This document shows positions 39,624 through 49,536 of a DNA stretch of 64,000 bases, one piece after another. Source of the DNA: Shewanella morhuae (GTDB taxonomy: Bacteria; Pseudomonadota; Gammaproteobacteria; Enterobacterales; Shewanellaceae); contig NZ_FTNN01000002.1 of the NCBI RefSeq assembly GCF_900156405.1, positions 288,547-352,546 on the forward strand. The letters are read 5' to 3'. A program made the translations under genes and the position numbers. The notes beneath the pieces are model-generated. The model saw only the letters and a list, made by a program, of their open reading frames with translations, was not told the DNA's origin and did no database searches. Each line of letters begins with the position of its first letter. Position 1 is the stretch's first letter.

Positions 39624-40913
39624 ATGACCCGTTCAGAAACCCTATTTGAACAAGCTAAAAAAACCATCCCCGGTGGTGTTAACTCCCCGGTTCGTGCTTT
39701 TAATGGTGTAGGTGGTTCCCCCCTATTTATTGAAAAAGCCAATGGCGCTTATATTTATGATGCAGATGGTAAAGCTTATATTGATTACGTCGGTTCTTGG
39801 GGACCGATGATCCTCGGCCATAACCACCCAAAAATCCGTGCTGCGGTATTAGCTGCGGTTGAAAATGGTTTGTCTTTTGGCGCGCCAACAGAGCTTGAAG
39901 TGCAAATGGCCGAGAAAGTCATCTCTATGGTGCCGTCTATCGAGCAAGTGCGCATGGTGAGTTCAGGCACAGAAGCGACCATGAGTGCTATCCGTTTAGC
40001 ACGCGGTTTTACCAACCGTGACAAAATTTTAAAATTTGAAGGCTGTTACCATGGCCACGCAGATTGCCTGTTAGTTAAAGCGGGTTCTGGCGCACTAACC
40101 TTAGGCCAACCTAGCTCACCAGGTATCCCTGAAGATTTCGCTAAGCACACCTTAACTGCGGTGTATAACGATTTAGATTCCGTTAGAACGCTGTTTGAAC
40201 AATATCCTACGGATATTTCTTGCATCATCATCGAGCCTGTTGCTGGCAACATGAACTGCATTCCACCTATCCCTGGCTTCTTGCAAGGTCTACGGGATAT
40301 TTGTGATGAGTTTGGTGCTTTACTGATTATCGATGAAGTGATGACCGGCTTTCGCGTATCAAAAAGTGGTGCACAGGGTTATTACGGCGTAACGCCTGAC
40401 TTAACTACGCTAGGTAAAGTCATTGGTGGCGGTATGCCAGTGGGTGCATTTGGTGGCCGTAAAGATGTAATGCAATTTATCGCGCCGACAGGTCCAGTTT
40501 ACCAAGCGGGCACGTTATCAGGTAACCCAATTGCAATGTCAGCGGGTCTAGCACAAATGGATGCCCTGTGTGAAGAAGGTCTGTACGAAGCCTTAAGCGC
40601 TAAAACTAAACGTATCGCCGAGGGGTTTAAAGCGGCGGCAGATAAGCACGGTATTCCAATGGCAATCAACTATGTTGGTGGCATGTTTGGTTTCTTCTTT
40701 ACTGACCAAGCTGAAATTACCCGTTTCGATCAAGTGACGCAATGCAACATCGAGCAGTTCCGTATTTTCTACCACGGCATGTTAGATGAAGGCGTTTACT
40801 TAGCCCCTAGTGCCTATGAAGCTGGTTTCCTATCAATGGCCCACGGCGATAAAGAAATGCGCTTAACCTTAGAAGCAGCTGACCGCGTATTAGCGAGCAT
40901 GAAAGCAAGCTAG
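39624..40913 (+). CDS. hemL: Glutamate-1-semialdehyde 2,1-aminomutase
   Basis: HemL turns glutamate-1-semialdehyde into 5-aminolevulinate in the C5 route to haem. The 429-residue PLP enzyme shows the family start [27 protein letters not shown] at 113-127, [10 protein letters not shown] at 235-244 and the PLP lysine K265 in TLGKVIGGG, at the same number as in E. coli. AAGGA precedes the ATG. A strong terminator follows after 20 bases. Confidence 0.97.
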   Translation: MTRSETLFEQAKKTIPGGVNSPVRAFNGVGGSPLFIEKANGAYIYDADGKAYIDYVGSWGPMILGHNHPKIRAAVLAAVENGLSFGAPTELEVQMAEKVISMVPSIEQVRMVSSGTEATMSAIRLARGFTNRDKILKFEGCYHGHADCLLVKAGSGALTLGQPSSPGIPEDFAKHTLTAVYNDLDSVRTLFEQYPTDISCIIIEPVAGNMNCIPPIPGFLQGLRDICDEFGALLIIDEVMTGFRVSKSGAQGYYGVTPDLTTLGKVIGGGMPVGAFGGRKDVMQFIAPTGPVYQAGTLSGNPIAMSAGLAQMDALCEEGLYEALSAKTKRIAEGFKAAADKHGIPMAINYVGGMFGFFFTDQAEITRFDQVTQCNIEQFRIFYHGMLDEGVYLAPSAYEAGFLSMAHGDKEMRLTLEAADRVLASMKAS

Positions 40914-40932
40914 GTTTAGATTTAGACATATT

Positions 40933-40962
40933 AGGGGACGCCAGCGCGTCCCCTTTTTTTTA
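40933..40962 (+). terminator. Terminator of hemL
   Basis: A 9-bp stem, AGGGGACGC with GCGTCCCCT, loop CAGC, followed by a run of T residues. Confidence 0.9.
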
Positions 40963-41094
40963 TGCTAAATCGCTGCATCACTAACGTATCTAAATAACCT
41001 GAACTCGGGATAACGAGTGTCGAAAAAATCTAAATTTAACAAAATAAATCAATGTTATAAATGATTAGTTTGAAAAGAAAAATCTATTTTCTGA

Positions 41095-41199
41095 CTGAAT
41101 GCGCAGTTTTTTACGCATATCAAGGCGCTCTGTCGTACACCATAGCGAGCTATAGTTAGGCAGAGCAACGCAGAGAGGCCCGAAAAGATGCCTATTCAG
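41095..41199. repeat. Nested palindromic element, possible MITE or REP-like repeat
   Basis: Three nested inverted repeats: outer CTGAAT (41095-41100) with ATTCAG (41194-41199), middle GCTCTG (41127-41132) with CAGAGC (41161-41166), and inner ATAGC (41142-41146) with GCTAT (41149-41153). The whole is about 105 bases. Nested dyads in a gene-poor gap suggest a small mobile or structured repeat. Only one copy is visible here. Confidence 0.4.
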
Positions 41200-41877
41200 C
41201 GGCTCTGCTTATCCCTAGCTCAGGTTAAATACTAGTTTGTATATTTATACGCCGAACGAGTTTATTTAATCTGCACTGAGAATAAGCTCTACATTTCTAC
41301 AGGTTATGCTTCTCTTTATCGACATTAGCCTTGCGACTAATGGCTCGCTATTGAAGTACGCAAACCTGCTATTAATCAATAGCAAAAACGCCCTTTGTAG
41401 TGTTAATTTTTTGGATAAGAACATAAGATTAATTGAGGCCACAGCTACTATGCCGAGCTCAGATTATTTAAAATTTGTTTAAGTAAAAGTGTTTAGCCTA
41501 ACAACAAGCCTATAGCGATATCGCTATTCAACAATCTCTACCTGAACAAAAATTAATTGAAGGTTCTGCAAACAGATTGCTTAGACTTTAATCGTAGAAC
41601 CCACTTTTAACACAGCGATTAAACTTCTCAATTAAGCTAAAAAAACTATATAAACCGCAACTTACGAGACATAAAACCAGATTAGTGCCAAATCGCATGG
41701 GATCAATATCACAAAGTTAACGCAAATTGGGTTATAGCTAACGGTTGCGTTATGTATTCTATTATGTTCTGATCCGCTCGCGCTAATACGGCTAGCTTAA
41801 TTTAGCCTTGATAAGCCCAATCTTTAGGTTGACTCAAGTCGTCCTACGACATTAAAACAGCAGTTGGAATTGTAGTT
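41200..41877. other. Long region upstream of nhaD with two dyads
   Basis: No gene is seen in about 680 bases. It contains a perfect 16-base palindrome centred at 41519/41520 (ATAGCGAT then ATCGCTAT) and an 8-bp inverted pair, TAACGCAA (41718-41725) with TTGCGTTA (41745-41752), about 125 bases before the nhaD start. Either could be a regulator site or leader hairpin. Confidence 0.4.
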
Positions 41878-43125
41878 ATGTTAAATACCTTTCTCATCAT
41901 ACTTGCCGTGCTGGCATTGCTCAGTATTGTTTTCGAAGAAGTTACCCATCTTAATAAAGCAAAAACCACCTTATTCTTTGGCTGTATCTCTTGGGTAGCG
42001 CTGTTTATGGCTGCAGGAGATCCTACTAATGAGAAAATAGTTGCCCGCCAACTCAATGAGAACCTACTCGAAATTGCCACGCTTTGGTTATTTCTAATGT
42101 CGACCATGACCTTCGTTGCGTACTTAAACGCGAAGGGCATGATCCAAATTATGGTTCAAAAGCTGTTCCCGCAAAAAGTGTCGGTACGCATGCTAATGAT
42201 CCAAGTGGCCTTATTTGCACTGGTGCTGTCAGCATTTTGTGATAACGTCACTGCAACCTTAGTGTCTTTAGGCTTATTAACTACCTTTAAACTTGATAAG
42301 CAGATGCGCCGAAGAATGGCGGTATTGATCATCTTTGCGGTGAACTCAGGCGGTGTAGCACTCATTACTGGGGATATTACCACACTGATGATCTTCCTCG
42401 GTGGTCATGTGCATATGTCTGAACTGCTGATGTTATTTATTCCATCGGCGGTAAGCGTGATTCTACTCGCTACCCTGTTCTCTCTTAAAGCCGAAGGTGT
42501 GGTCAGCACTACGCCAATCAAACACACCTACCAAACAGTTGACGTGCTGATTGCGATCGTGTTTTTCTGCACCATTATAATGACCATGTTATTAAACATA
42601 TTGTTTGGTATTCCGCCCGTATTAACCTTCTTAACGGGTCTATCAATTATGTTTTTGATTGGCCATACAACCCACAGTAATAAAGAAGAACTCAAAATTC
42701 TTGAGTACATTCGCCAAGTAGAATATGACACCCTATTATTCTTCCTAGGTATTTTATTGCTCGTCGGTATGCTTAAAGAAATCGGTACCTTAGATATGTT
42801 GACTGAAGCTTATACGATGTTTAATCCAAACATTTCTAACTTCTTCACCGGTATCGGCTCAGCCTTAATTGATAACGTGCCACTCACCGCTGCACTATTA
42901 AAAGCCAATCCCGTATTGAATACGCCTGAATGGCTTGGTTTAACTTATAGTGTTGGCGTTGGCGGTTCACTACTTATCATTGGTTCCGCATCCGGTATTG
43001 TGGCTATGAGTAAAGTGAAAGAACTGACTTTTGTAAGTTATTTAAAATACGTTCCTGCACTTTTCCTTTGCTACAGCGTCGGTTACGCAATAACCCTGTT
43101 TCTAGCCTATAGACTGTTTGATTAA
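41878..43125 (+). CDS. nhaD: NhaD-type Na+/H+ antiporter
   Basis: NhaD exchanges sodium or lithium for protons across the inner membrane. The 415-residue protein has about 12 hydrophobic helices and the two discontinuous ion-site motifs of the IT superfamily: SAFCDNVTATLVSLG near 118 and SALIDNVPLTAALL near 330, plus FAVNSGGVALITGDITT near 155. It is a single gene with a long leader and a strong terminator behind it. Confidence 0.88.
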   Translation: MLNTFLIILAVLALLSIVFEEVTHLNKAKTTLFFGCISWVALFMAAGDPTNEKIVARQLNENLLEIATLWLFLMSTMTFVAYLNAKGMIQIMVQKLFPQKVSVRMLMIQVALFALVLSAFCDNVTATLVSLGLLTTFKLDKQMRRRMAVLIIFAVNSGGVALITGDITTLMIFLGGHVHMSELLMLFIPSAVSVILLATLFSLKAEGVVSTTPIKHTYQTVDVLIAIVFFCTIIMTMLLNILFGIPPVLTFLTGLSIMFLIGHTTHSNKEELKILEYIRQVEYDTLLFFLGILLLVGMLKEIGTLDMLTEAYTMFNPNISNFFTGIGSALIDNVPLTAALLKANPVLNTPEWLGLTYSVGVGGSLLIIGSASGIVAMSKVKELTFVSYLKYVPALFLCYSVGYAITLFLAYRLFD

Positions 43126-43144
43126 ACTAATTACGGTATATAAC

Positions 43145-43171
43145 AAAAAAGGCGCCCAAGGCGCCTTTTTT
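43145..43171. terminator. Bidirectional terminator between nhaD and exeB
   Basis: GGCGCC repeated around a CAA loop, extended by A-run and T-run pairs on both sides. It can stop both converging transcripts. Confidence 0.9.
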
Positions 43172-43266
43172 GTCTTTATTATTTGCCACTTCTAACACAT
43201 TGTTAAAATTGATAAAAAAAGTTTGTCGGTGTTATTTGTCGCATCATTTAACTTAATTGTAGAGGT

Positions 43267-44343
43267 CTAAATCGCAGGAACTTTAAACTGAGTTCCTTGA
43301 ATATCTAACACGATATCCCGTGGACGGATGGCGATAATCTTTAATTTCCCCGCGATCAAATCTCCTTCTTGTAACTCAGCGCCATCGACATTTAACCACC
43401 GCTGACTTGAGTCAGTAGAATAAACATGAGCAACTATATTGAATTCAGGAACTTGCAACTGTAACCCCGCAGGTAACTGACCATATTTTGGAATATCATC
43501 CACGGCAGTTTTAGGAATAGGGTCTAATTTAGCCTCTGTAACAGGTGTTTTTGCAGCATGAGTATATTCCACCTTTTTTAATGCAGTTTGAAACGTCGCG
43601 ACTAACTTATCCTCATCACGGCTTTTATTCGTTTCTAAGCCCACATCTTCTGCCGCCGCACTCACTTGTTGCCGTAGAGCCTCAAGGCTCGCTAAACCTG
43701 CACCATTGGCATTGGCGCCTAACATCATGGTTTGTGATGCACCAATAGATGACGTTTGAGTGTCCACTGCCATCGTTTCACGATTTGCAGCATCAACTTG
43801 AGCTGAAGTCGACATATAGTCTGCGTAACTGGCATCACTTACACCAACAGCAGGAGTAGTGGTATTGAGGGTATAATCTATCTGAGGTGTATTTGATACT
43901 ACTGCCCCAGGTTGAAATGGTGATACGGCGGCTAGCTCAGGTAAAGTCTGCGCCCGAGGAAGTGCTACTTTCCCAGCAAAACGAACACTCTCAGCGTTTG
44001 ATTCAGTTTGTAATTGAGTTTTAGACTCTGCCAAAGGTTCATTGTTAACCGCCGATGACAATGGACTTGCCACTACCACAGCACGACTTGGGGTAAGCTC
44101 AGCGGGTATAAGCTCTGTCGGAGTTAATTCAGCTTTAGTCAGCTGGGCCTGATCCCAAGCGTTTAGCCCCCAAGCTGCCCCAACTCCTGCGGCAACTGCA
44201 AGCACCAATAGAGAAATTCTGCCTGTGGGTGACATCGCTTTGCGTGACGGTGAATAGTTGGCCCTTGGCGTCATTACGGCATCGGGAAGCTGCGATTGTT
44301 GCTGTTGTTTATTGCGGATAACGGCATCAAGTAATATAGACAT
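43267..44343 (-). CDS. exeB: Type II secretion accessory protein ExeB/GspB
   Basis: A 358-residue inner-membrane protein with one helix (about 41-60), a long Ala/Thr/Pro-rich periplasmic linker and a C-terminal GspB domain (about 295-358: AHVYSTDSSQRWLNVDGAELQEG). ExeB works with ExeA to pass the type II secretin through the peptidoglycan. Its ATG shares one base with the exeA stop (TAATG), so translation is coupled. No other type II secretion genes are in the window. Confidence 0.85.
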   Translation of the reverse strand: MSILLDAVIRNKQQQQSQLPDAVMTPRANYSPSRKAMSPTGRISLLVLAVAAGVGAAWGLNAWDQAQLTKAELTPTELIPAELTPSRAVVVASPLSSAVNNEPLAESKTQLQTESNAESVRFAGKVALPRAQTLPELAAVSPFQPGAVVSNTPQIDYTLNTTTPAVGVSDASYADYMSTSAQVDAANRETMAVDTQTSSIGASQTMMLGANANGAGLASLEALRQQVSAAAEDVGLETNKSRDEDKLVATFQTALKKVEYTHAAKTPVTEAKLDPIPKTAVDDIPKYGQLPAGLQLQVPEFNIVAHVYSTDSSQRWLNVDGAELQEGDLIAGKLKIIAIRPRDIVLDIQGTQFKVPAI

Positions 44344-46016
44344 TAACGACTTGCCCCATTATCTGTTAAACGCGGGCCTTGCTGGCTTAAATACAAATTT
44401 AATCTCACTAATGTTTGGTTCCCAGCAATACCATCGGCTTTTAATCCATGCTGGCTTTGGAAAGCTTTAAGATCATTTTCTAATGGCACATCGAATTGAT
44501 TGACTCTACGCGCATTACGGTTGCTAACATGGGCTAAAGCATTTTCCAACCATTGTAATTGTCCAGGGCTCGATTTTTGACTGATATCCATCATAGGTAA
44601 ATTAGGGGCTTGCCATAGTATTTCGAAGGTGCCACTAAAATGTTGATTAAACCAAGCCTTATCAATCCAAAGCTGTTGCTCCCCTAATTGCATTAGTAAC
44701 TGCTCACCATCAATTGCGATCACAGCACCATAAAAATCTTGCTGATGATCATCAACTAAATAGACAACGGCGGGATAATTAAGTCGAGTCAATGACATCC
44801 AATTACCCTGTTGTTGATAGCATGCTAATTCTTGCTCAACCGCAGACTGACAAGCCGTTAAACCTTTATAAGGCACTTTTCCCCACACACTAAATAGCCC
44901 CGCAAAAGCGGTATCAATATTGCGACTCTGATTAATCGCATCATTGAGCAAACGTTGATTAGGACTGGCCACTAATGTCTGCTGCGGCTCAATGCTTGAG
45001 TGATTAACGGGATGTGCCACTTCATGCGCCGCAGCGGTTGTGCTTAACTCTTGAGGATTTGCTCCACTAGGCGCTAACTTAGGCTGAGAAACTAAACTAG
45101 TCGCTGCATTTACGGGCTTATCAGTCAATAGCCAATAAGAAACACCAAAAGCCATAAATAGCACAATCGTGGTCACTGTTGGCCATAAATATTTATGCTG
45201 AGTGGGCTCGATTTCACCTAACACCTCTGCTGCGGCTTGCCTGACCATATGATGATCAATTGGCACTCGTGACTGAGCATAGCCAGCCATTAAAGCTCGT
45301 TCGCATAACAAGTTAATTAATCGAGGTATGCCACCACTGTACTTTTGTAAAACCTTAATGGCTTTTCCAGTAAATAGCGGTTCAAACCGCCCCGCAACTT
45401 GTAATCGATGCAATACATAAAGCCCTATTTCATCTTCATTTAACGGCAATAAATGGTAACGTGCGGTAATACGCTGTGCTAATTGACGTAACTCTTGGCG
45501 CTTTAGTAACAACTGCAATTCTGGCTGGCCAATCAAAATGACTTGTAATAGTTTTTTTGTATCGGTTTCAAGATTAGTAAGTAAGCGCAGTTGTTCTAAT
45601 ACCTCAGGGCGTAAATGCTGCGCTTCATCAATAATCAGTACGGTATTTCGGCCCTTACTGTGATTGGCTAATAGAAACCGACTCAAGTGATCAATCAGTT
45701 GCTTGAGTGTAGGATTATCGCCGTAGCTGATTTTCAGCTCATCACAAAGTGTTGCCAGTAACTCAAGCTCAGTCAGTGACGGATTTAGAATAAATGCGGT
45801 ATCGGTATTGTCGGGCAATTGCCCTAACAAACAGCGAGATACTGTTGTTTTTCCCGTACCAACCTCACCAGTTAACAGCACAAAACCACCTGTTTCACCC
45901 AACCCGTAAGTTAAGTGGGCTAACGCTTCTCGATGCCTATCACTCAAAAACAAATAATGGGGATTGGGTGCAATTGAAAAAGGGTTGTCGCTGAGTCCAT
46001 AAAAAGCCTTGTACAT
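44343..46016 (-). CDS. exeA: Type II secretion ATPase ExeA/GspA
   Basis: A 557-residue AAA+ protein. Cytoplasmic part: NPFSIAPNPHYLFLS start, Walker A GEVGTGKTT at 50-58 and Walker B VLIIDEAQ near 133. A membrane helix follows near 276-296, then a periplasmic part ending in a peptidoglycan-binding domain (LKAFQSQHGLKADGIAGNQT). ExeA binds murein and, with ExeB, helps assemble the ExeD secretin. I start at ATG 46016 because family members begin MYxxFxGL; an ATG at 46028 has AGG directly against it, too close. Confidence 0.9.
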   Translation of the reverse strand: MYKAFYGLSDNPFSIAPNPHYLFLSDRHREALAHLTYGLGETGGFVLLTGEVGTGKTTVSRCLLGQLPDNTDTAFILNPSLTELELLATLCDELKISYGDNPTLKQLIDHLSRFLLANHSKGRNTVLIIDEAQHLRPEVLEQLRLLTNLETDTKKLLQVILIGQPELQLLLKRQELRQLAQRITARYHLLPLNEDEIGLYVLHRLQVAGRFEPLFTGKAIKVLQKYSGGIPRLINLLCERALMAGYAQSRVPIDHHMVRQAAAEVLGEIEPTQHKYLWPTVTTIVLFMAFGVSYWLLTDKPVNAATSLVSQPKLAPSGANPQELSTTAAAHEVAHPVNHSSIEPQQTLVASPNQRLLNDAINQSRNIDTAFAGLFSVWGKVPYKGLTACQSAVEQELACYQQQGNWMSLTRLNYPAVVYLVDDHQQDFYGAVIAIDGEQLLMQLGEQQLWIDKAWFNQHFSGTFEILWQAPNLPMMDISQKSSPGQLQWLENALAHVSNRNARRVNQFDVPLENDLKAFQSQHGLKADGIAGNQTLVRLNLYLSQQGPRLTDNGASR

Positions 46017-46195
46017 ACCACCAATCATCCTAATTTAAAAATAACGCCCCACGTTAAAGCGTCCCAATGTTATTGTCAAAATATCCGCAACATCGATGTG
46101 ACATACTCTGCATGTAAATAACTCAAGGCGACGTTGCCAATCATCAATGTGAGCATGTTAAGCTATGTTTATGACACATTAGCCGAAGCAAATCC

Positions 46196-47446
46196 GTGAA
46201 AATATATCTCGTCGGCGGTGCAGTGCGTGACAACCTGCTCAATCTGCCAATTAAAGATAAAGATTACCTCGTCGTTGGGGCAACGCCAGAGCAAATGCTC
46301 CAGCTGGGTTACCGTCAAGTCGGTAAAGACTTTCCTGTTTTTCTACATCCTAAGAATCAACAAGAATACGCACTGGCTCGCACCGAACGAAAAGTTGGAC
46401 TAGGGTATGGTGGTTTTAGTTGCTATGCCAGCCCTGATGTGACTTTAGAACAAGACTTGCTGCGCCGAGATCTGACTATCAATGCCATAGCACAAGATGA
46501 AGATGGCACGCTTTACGATCCTTTTAATGGTATGAGGGATATTGCAGAGCGCAATTTACGCCACGTTTCTGATGCTTTTATAGAAGATCCTTTACGGGTA
46601 TTGCGTGTTGCTCGTTTTGCCGCGAGATTCCATGCTTTAGGCTTTAAAATTGCCACTGAAACGCTCGCGCTTATGCGTCAAATTAGCGAAAGTGATGAAC
46701 TTAACGCATTGACGCCAGAACGTGTTTGGCAAGAAGTGGACAAAAGTTTAGCTGGCCCACACCCTGAGATTTTTTTTGAGGTATTGAATCAATGTGGTGC
46801 TCTAAAAGTGCTGTTTCCTGAAGTTTTTGCTTTATTCGGTATTCCTCAACCTGAAAAATGGCATCCTGAAATTGATACAGGCGTGCATACATTGATGGTT
46901 ATCGCTCAAGCAGCCCTTCTCACAGAGGACAAAAGCGTTAGATTTGCCGCATTAGTCCATGACTTAGGTAAAGCGCTTAGCCCCAAAGAGCATTTACCAA
47001 AACATCACGGTCACGGACAAAAAGGTTTGCCGCTGATTAAAGCACTCTGCAGTCGTTTACGAGTACCTAACGAAATGCGCGATGTGGCTTTATTAGTCAG
47101 CGATCAACATCAGAATGTGCATCAGGCATTCGAACTCAGAGCGGAAACTATCGTCAAAATATTCGATAAAGCAGATTTTTGGCGTAAGCCTGAACGCTTA
47201 GAGCAACTCATCTTAGCTTGCACTGCCGATATGCGTGGTCGCACTGGCTTTGAAAGCAATGTATACCCACAAGGTGAGTATCTAACTCAGTGCTTTGACG
47301 TCGCCAATAACATTGATATTAGTGCCATCATTGCGGCAGGCTTTCAGGGAGCAGAGATAAAAAACGCATTAAATTTACGTCGAATTGAAGCGGTCAGTCA
47401 GCTTAAGCACAAATTGCAAACCCAACAGTCAACAAACAACCCGTAA
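46196..47446 (+). CDS. cca: CCA tRNA nucleotidyltransferase (with HD domain)
   Basis: Cca adds or repairs the 3' CCA of tRNAs. The 416-residue protein has the class II nucleotidyltransferase start YLVGGAVRD (4-12) with metal ligands Asp21 and Asp23 (DKDYLVVG), the RRDLTINA motif near 90 and a C-terminal HD phosphohydrolase domain (VHDLGKAL near 255) found in the gammaproteobacterial form. It begins with GTG at 46196. Confidence 0.95.
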   Translation: MKIYLVGGAVRDNLLNLPIKDKDYLVVGATPEQMLQLGYRQVGKDFPVFLHPKNQQEYALARTERKVGLGYGGFSCYASPDVTLEQDLLRRDLTINAIAQDEDGTLYDPFNGMRDIAERNLRHVSDAFIEDPLRVLRVARFAARFHALGFKIATETLALMRQISESDELNALTPERVWQEVDKSLAGPHPEIFFEVLNQCGALKVLFPEVFALFGIPQPEKWHPEIDTGVHTLMVIAQAALLTEDKSVRFAALVHDLGKALSPKEHLPKHHGHGQKGLPLIKALCSRLRVPNEMRDVALLVSDQHQNVHQAFELRAETIVKIFDKADFWRKPERLEQLILACTADMRGRTGFESNVYPQGEYLTQCFDVANNIDISAIIAAGFQGAEIKNALNLRRIEAVSQLKHKLQTQQSTNNP

Positions 47447-47679
47447 TTTGTAATTAATTTGTAAATGCCGTAGCGTTTTATAGTGAACAATTGCCCTGTT
47501 TACGATTAGAAATATTAATATAACTTATAAAAAAAGCTTTTAAAAAAATTTTATCTGCCTATAGTGGTTAAACACATTAATATTCGTAGCAAATTAAAAT
47601 AGCTATGTCATAATTAGGCAGTTTCGCTTACAAAGTAACGGAACATTCAAATCCAACCTATTTTAAGGGATTTTTTACA

Positions 47680-47946
47680 ATGAACAAAAAAGTACTGATG
47701 ATTGCTGGTTTAGCAATGACTGCCCTACTAGGTGGTTGCGCAAACACTACTGCACTGGAAGAAAGCGTTGCAACTCTGGGCAACAAGGTTGATCAATTGT
47801 CAGCTGATGTTGGTTCTCTGAAATCAGAGCAAAGCAAACTGTCTGCAGACGTTAAAGATGCAAAAGCTGCATCTATGGACGCACAAGCAGAAGCTAAACG
47901 CGCAAACGACCGTTTAGACAACGTTGCTTCTCGTTACAAGAAGTAA
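47680..47946 (+). CDS. lpp: Major outer membrane (Braun) lipoprotein Lpp
   Basis: An 88-residue lipoprotein precursor. The signal ends in the lipobox LLGGC with lipidated Cys20. The mature part is a heptad coiled coil (VDQLSADVGSLKSEQSKL and similar), and the C-terminus is RYKK, whose last lysine would be joined to murein. AAGGGA precedes the ATG. The 230-base gap upstream is strongly A+T rich, as expected for a strong promoter. A long terminator follows. Confidence 0.93.
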   Translation: MNKKVLMIAGLAMTALLGGCANTTALEESVATLGNKVDQLSADVGSLKSEQSKLSADVKDAKAASMDAQAEAKRANDRLDNVASRYKK

Positions 47947-47984
47947 TGATAGGTAATTTAGCTTACTATTTAGTAGGTTAAGAC

Positions 47985-48037
47985 AAAAGGCTTAAGAAAG
48001 ATGAAAGCGATAAGCACATCAATCTAAGCCTTTTTTT
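47985..48037 (+). terminator. Terminator of lpp
   Basis: AAAAGGCTTA (47985-47994) pairs with TAAGCCTTTT (48025-48034), followed by more T residues. The 30-base loop can fold internally. Confidence 0.75.
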
Positions 48038-48575
48038 ATGCCTGCTATTTATATAAATCATCTACAGATACGATAAACAAAATACCACAACACTAAATTG
48101 ACTTTGAAGATTAGAATGTCATTTAAAGTTGCCCTTATTAGTCAATCTAAAAGCAATCACTTATATACCACTCTATAAACAGCGCAGATTCCTATAAACA
48201 ATCGCGATTCATTTCTAGAAAGTCCGTATCATTAATCATAATAATCGCTAGATATAGTAGACAATAATTCTTAAACCTCAGCCTCACCTCCCCTTAAAGC
48301 ATGATTTTATAAAAAGTATAAAACACTATCATTTTAAGAATAGTTATTAATAACAAATCGAGGTTAGATGGGGAATGGTGGCTCCAAGAAGATTGCATTT
48401 GTCAGCGAGGAAATGGACCTAAGGTTAAAAACAACAACTATTTCAGCCAGCATAACATAGAAATAACAAACTGAATCATAGGCTTGAGTCATATAGCCTT
48501 TAAAACCACCTAAAAGCCATCGTTCTAAGCCTATGAATTGTATTAAAATCAGCCGTATCAACTGTAGATTTTAAT
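48038..48575. other. Intergenic stretch between lpp and rlmA, nothing recognised
   Basis: About 540 A+T-rich bases. The only open frame (65 codons on the minus strand at 48364-48561) has no family resemblance or ribosome site. I see no repeat or strong hairpin. Confidence 0.4.
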
Positions 48576-49418
48576 CTATAGCGGTTCACTCATACGTTTA
48601 TGTGCCAAGACTAATACATAGTCAATTTCCAGCGACTCAAAATGACTAGCTTGGATATCGTGTTTCATCTTGTCAGTGGCACGCCACGCATAGGGAGCCA
48701 TATCCAGCAATGTTAATGCCTGCTCGCCAGTAACAGATAAAGTGAAACTCAGTGGCTGAGTGCTTTTTACCGATAATGCTGAGGGTAAATTCACTTGGAA
48801 AGGTTTTTCAACTAAGTCGGAATAAATATATTCTCTTAGTTGCCATAAATGTCGTGGCCCTGGCATGACCAGTAACATAGTCCCATCATCTTTCAATACC
48901 CTAACAGACTCTTTTCCTTTTAACGGCCGATCAATGACGGTAATAAAATCCACACAATTATCAGCAAAGGGTAATTTTTTAGAAGAGCTTAAACACAACA
49001 TTCCAGGAGTCTGCGCCTTCGCCGCGGCAAAAATGGCGTTTTCTGCGTCCGCTACGCCCACGTACTGGACATTTAACGGATTTTCAACCTCTGCCAACTT
49101 AGATGCTAAAGCACGTAGGTAAAAGCCCTCAGCGCATTCATAATCCAATAAACAAGCATCAGGCCTGATAGAGCTAGTGATTATCTCAGCCAATGTATCA
49201 ACCAAGGGCGAAAAGATACCTGATTCGAGCAGAAAACGCTTAGCTCTCACTTGCTCGCGCGAATCCCCCGTCGGTTTCTGGCGTTGTGGCTTAGTAAAAA
49301 CCCAGTAGCCTTGTTCATCCCGATCAAAGTGATGTTTATCTGCACAATAGAAGCCTTGGGATGCTTTATGTTGTTTTAACGCAAGTCCACAGGTTGGACA
49401 CTGAAATTCAAGACCCAT
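48576..49418 (-). CDS. rlmA: RlmA-like 23S rRNA (guanine-N1)-methyltransferase, altered SAM motif
   Basis: RlmA methylates G745 of 23S rRNA. The 280-residue protein has the N-terminal zinc site (C7, C10, C25 and a histidine at 29 or 30), the FDRDEQGYW region and the C-terminal MAPYAWRAT block of the family. The SAM-binding motif I, normally LDIGCGEGYY, reads LDYECAEGFY (91-100), so two glycines of the loop are replaced. Activity may be reduced or the family may tolerate it. ATG 49418 has GGAGC 6-8 bases before it; the longer frame from 49472 adds a spurious hydrophobic stretch. Confidence 0.75.
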   Translation of the reverse strand: MGLEFQCPTCGLALKQHKASQGFYCADKHHFDRDEQGYWVFTKPQRQKPTGDSREQVRAKRFLLESGIFSPLVDTLAEIITSSIRPDACLLDYECAEGFYLRALASKLAEVENPLNVQYVGVADAENAIFAAAKAQTPGMLCLSSSKKLPFADNCVDFITVIDRPLKGKESVRVLKDDGTMLLVMPGPRHLWQLREYIYSDLVEKPFQVNLPSALSVKSTQPLSFTLSVTGEQALTLLDMAPYAWRATDKMKHDIQASHFESLEIDYVLVLAHKRMSEPL

Positions 49419-49470
49419 ATAAAGCTCCAAAAATAAGCTAAGCTTCAGAAAATAAAAAAGCTTAAAGAAC

Positions 49471-49495
49471 AAAAAATCGGGTACTTGACCCGATT
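49471..49495 (-). terminator. Terminator of folB-folK-uppP
   Basis: On the minus strand, AATCGGGT pairs with ACCCGATT around a 5-base loop and is followed by a T-run. Confidence 0.8.
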
Positions 49496-49536
49496 CTATT
49501 ATTTATTATCTAACTATGATGTCCAAGCTAGGATAG

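Noticed and set aside
48364..48561. 65-codon minus-strand ORF between lpp and rlmA
   Set aside because: No ribosome site, no recognisable family, odd composition; treated as a chance frame.
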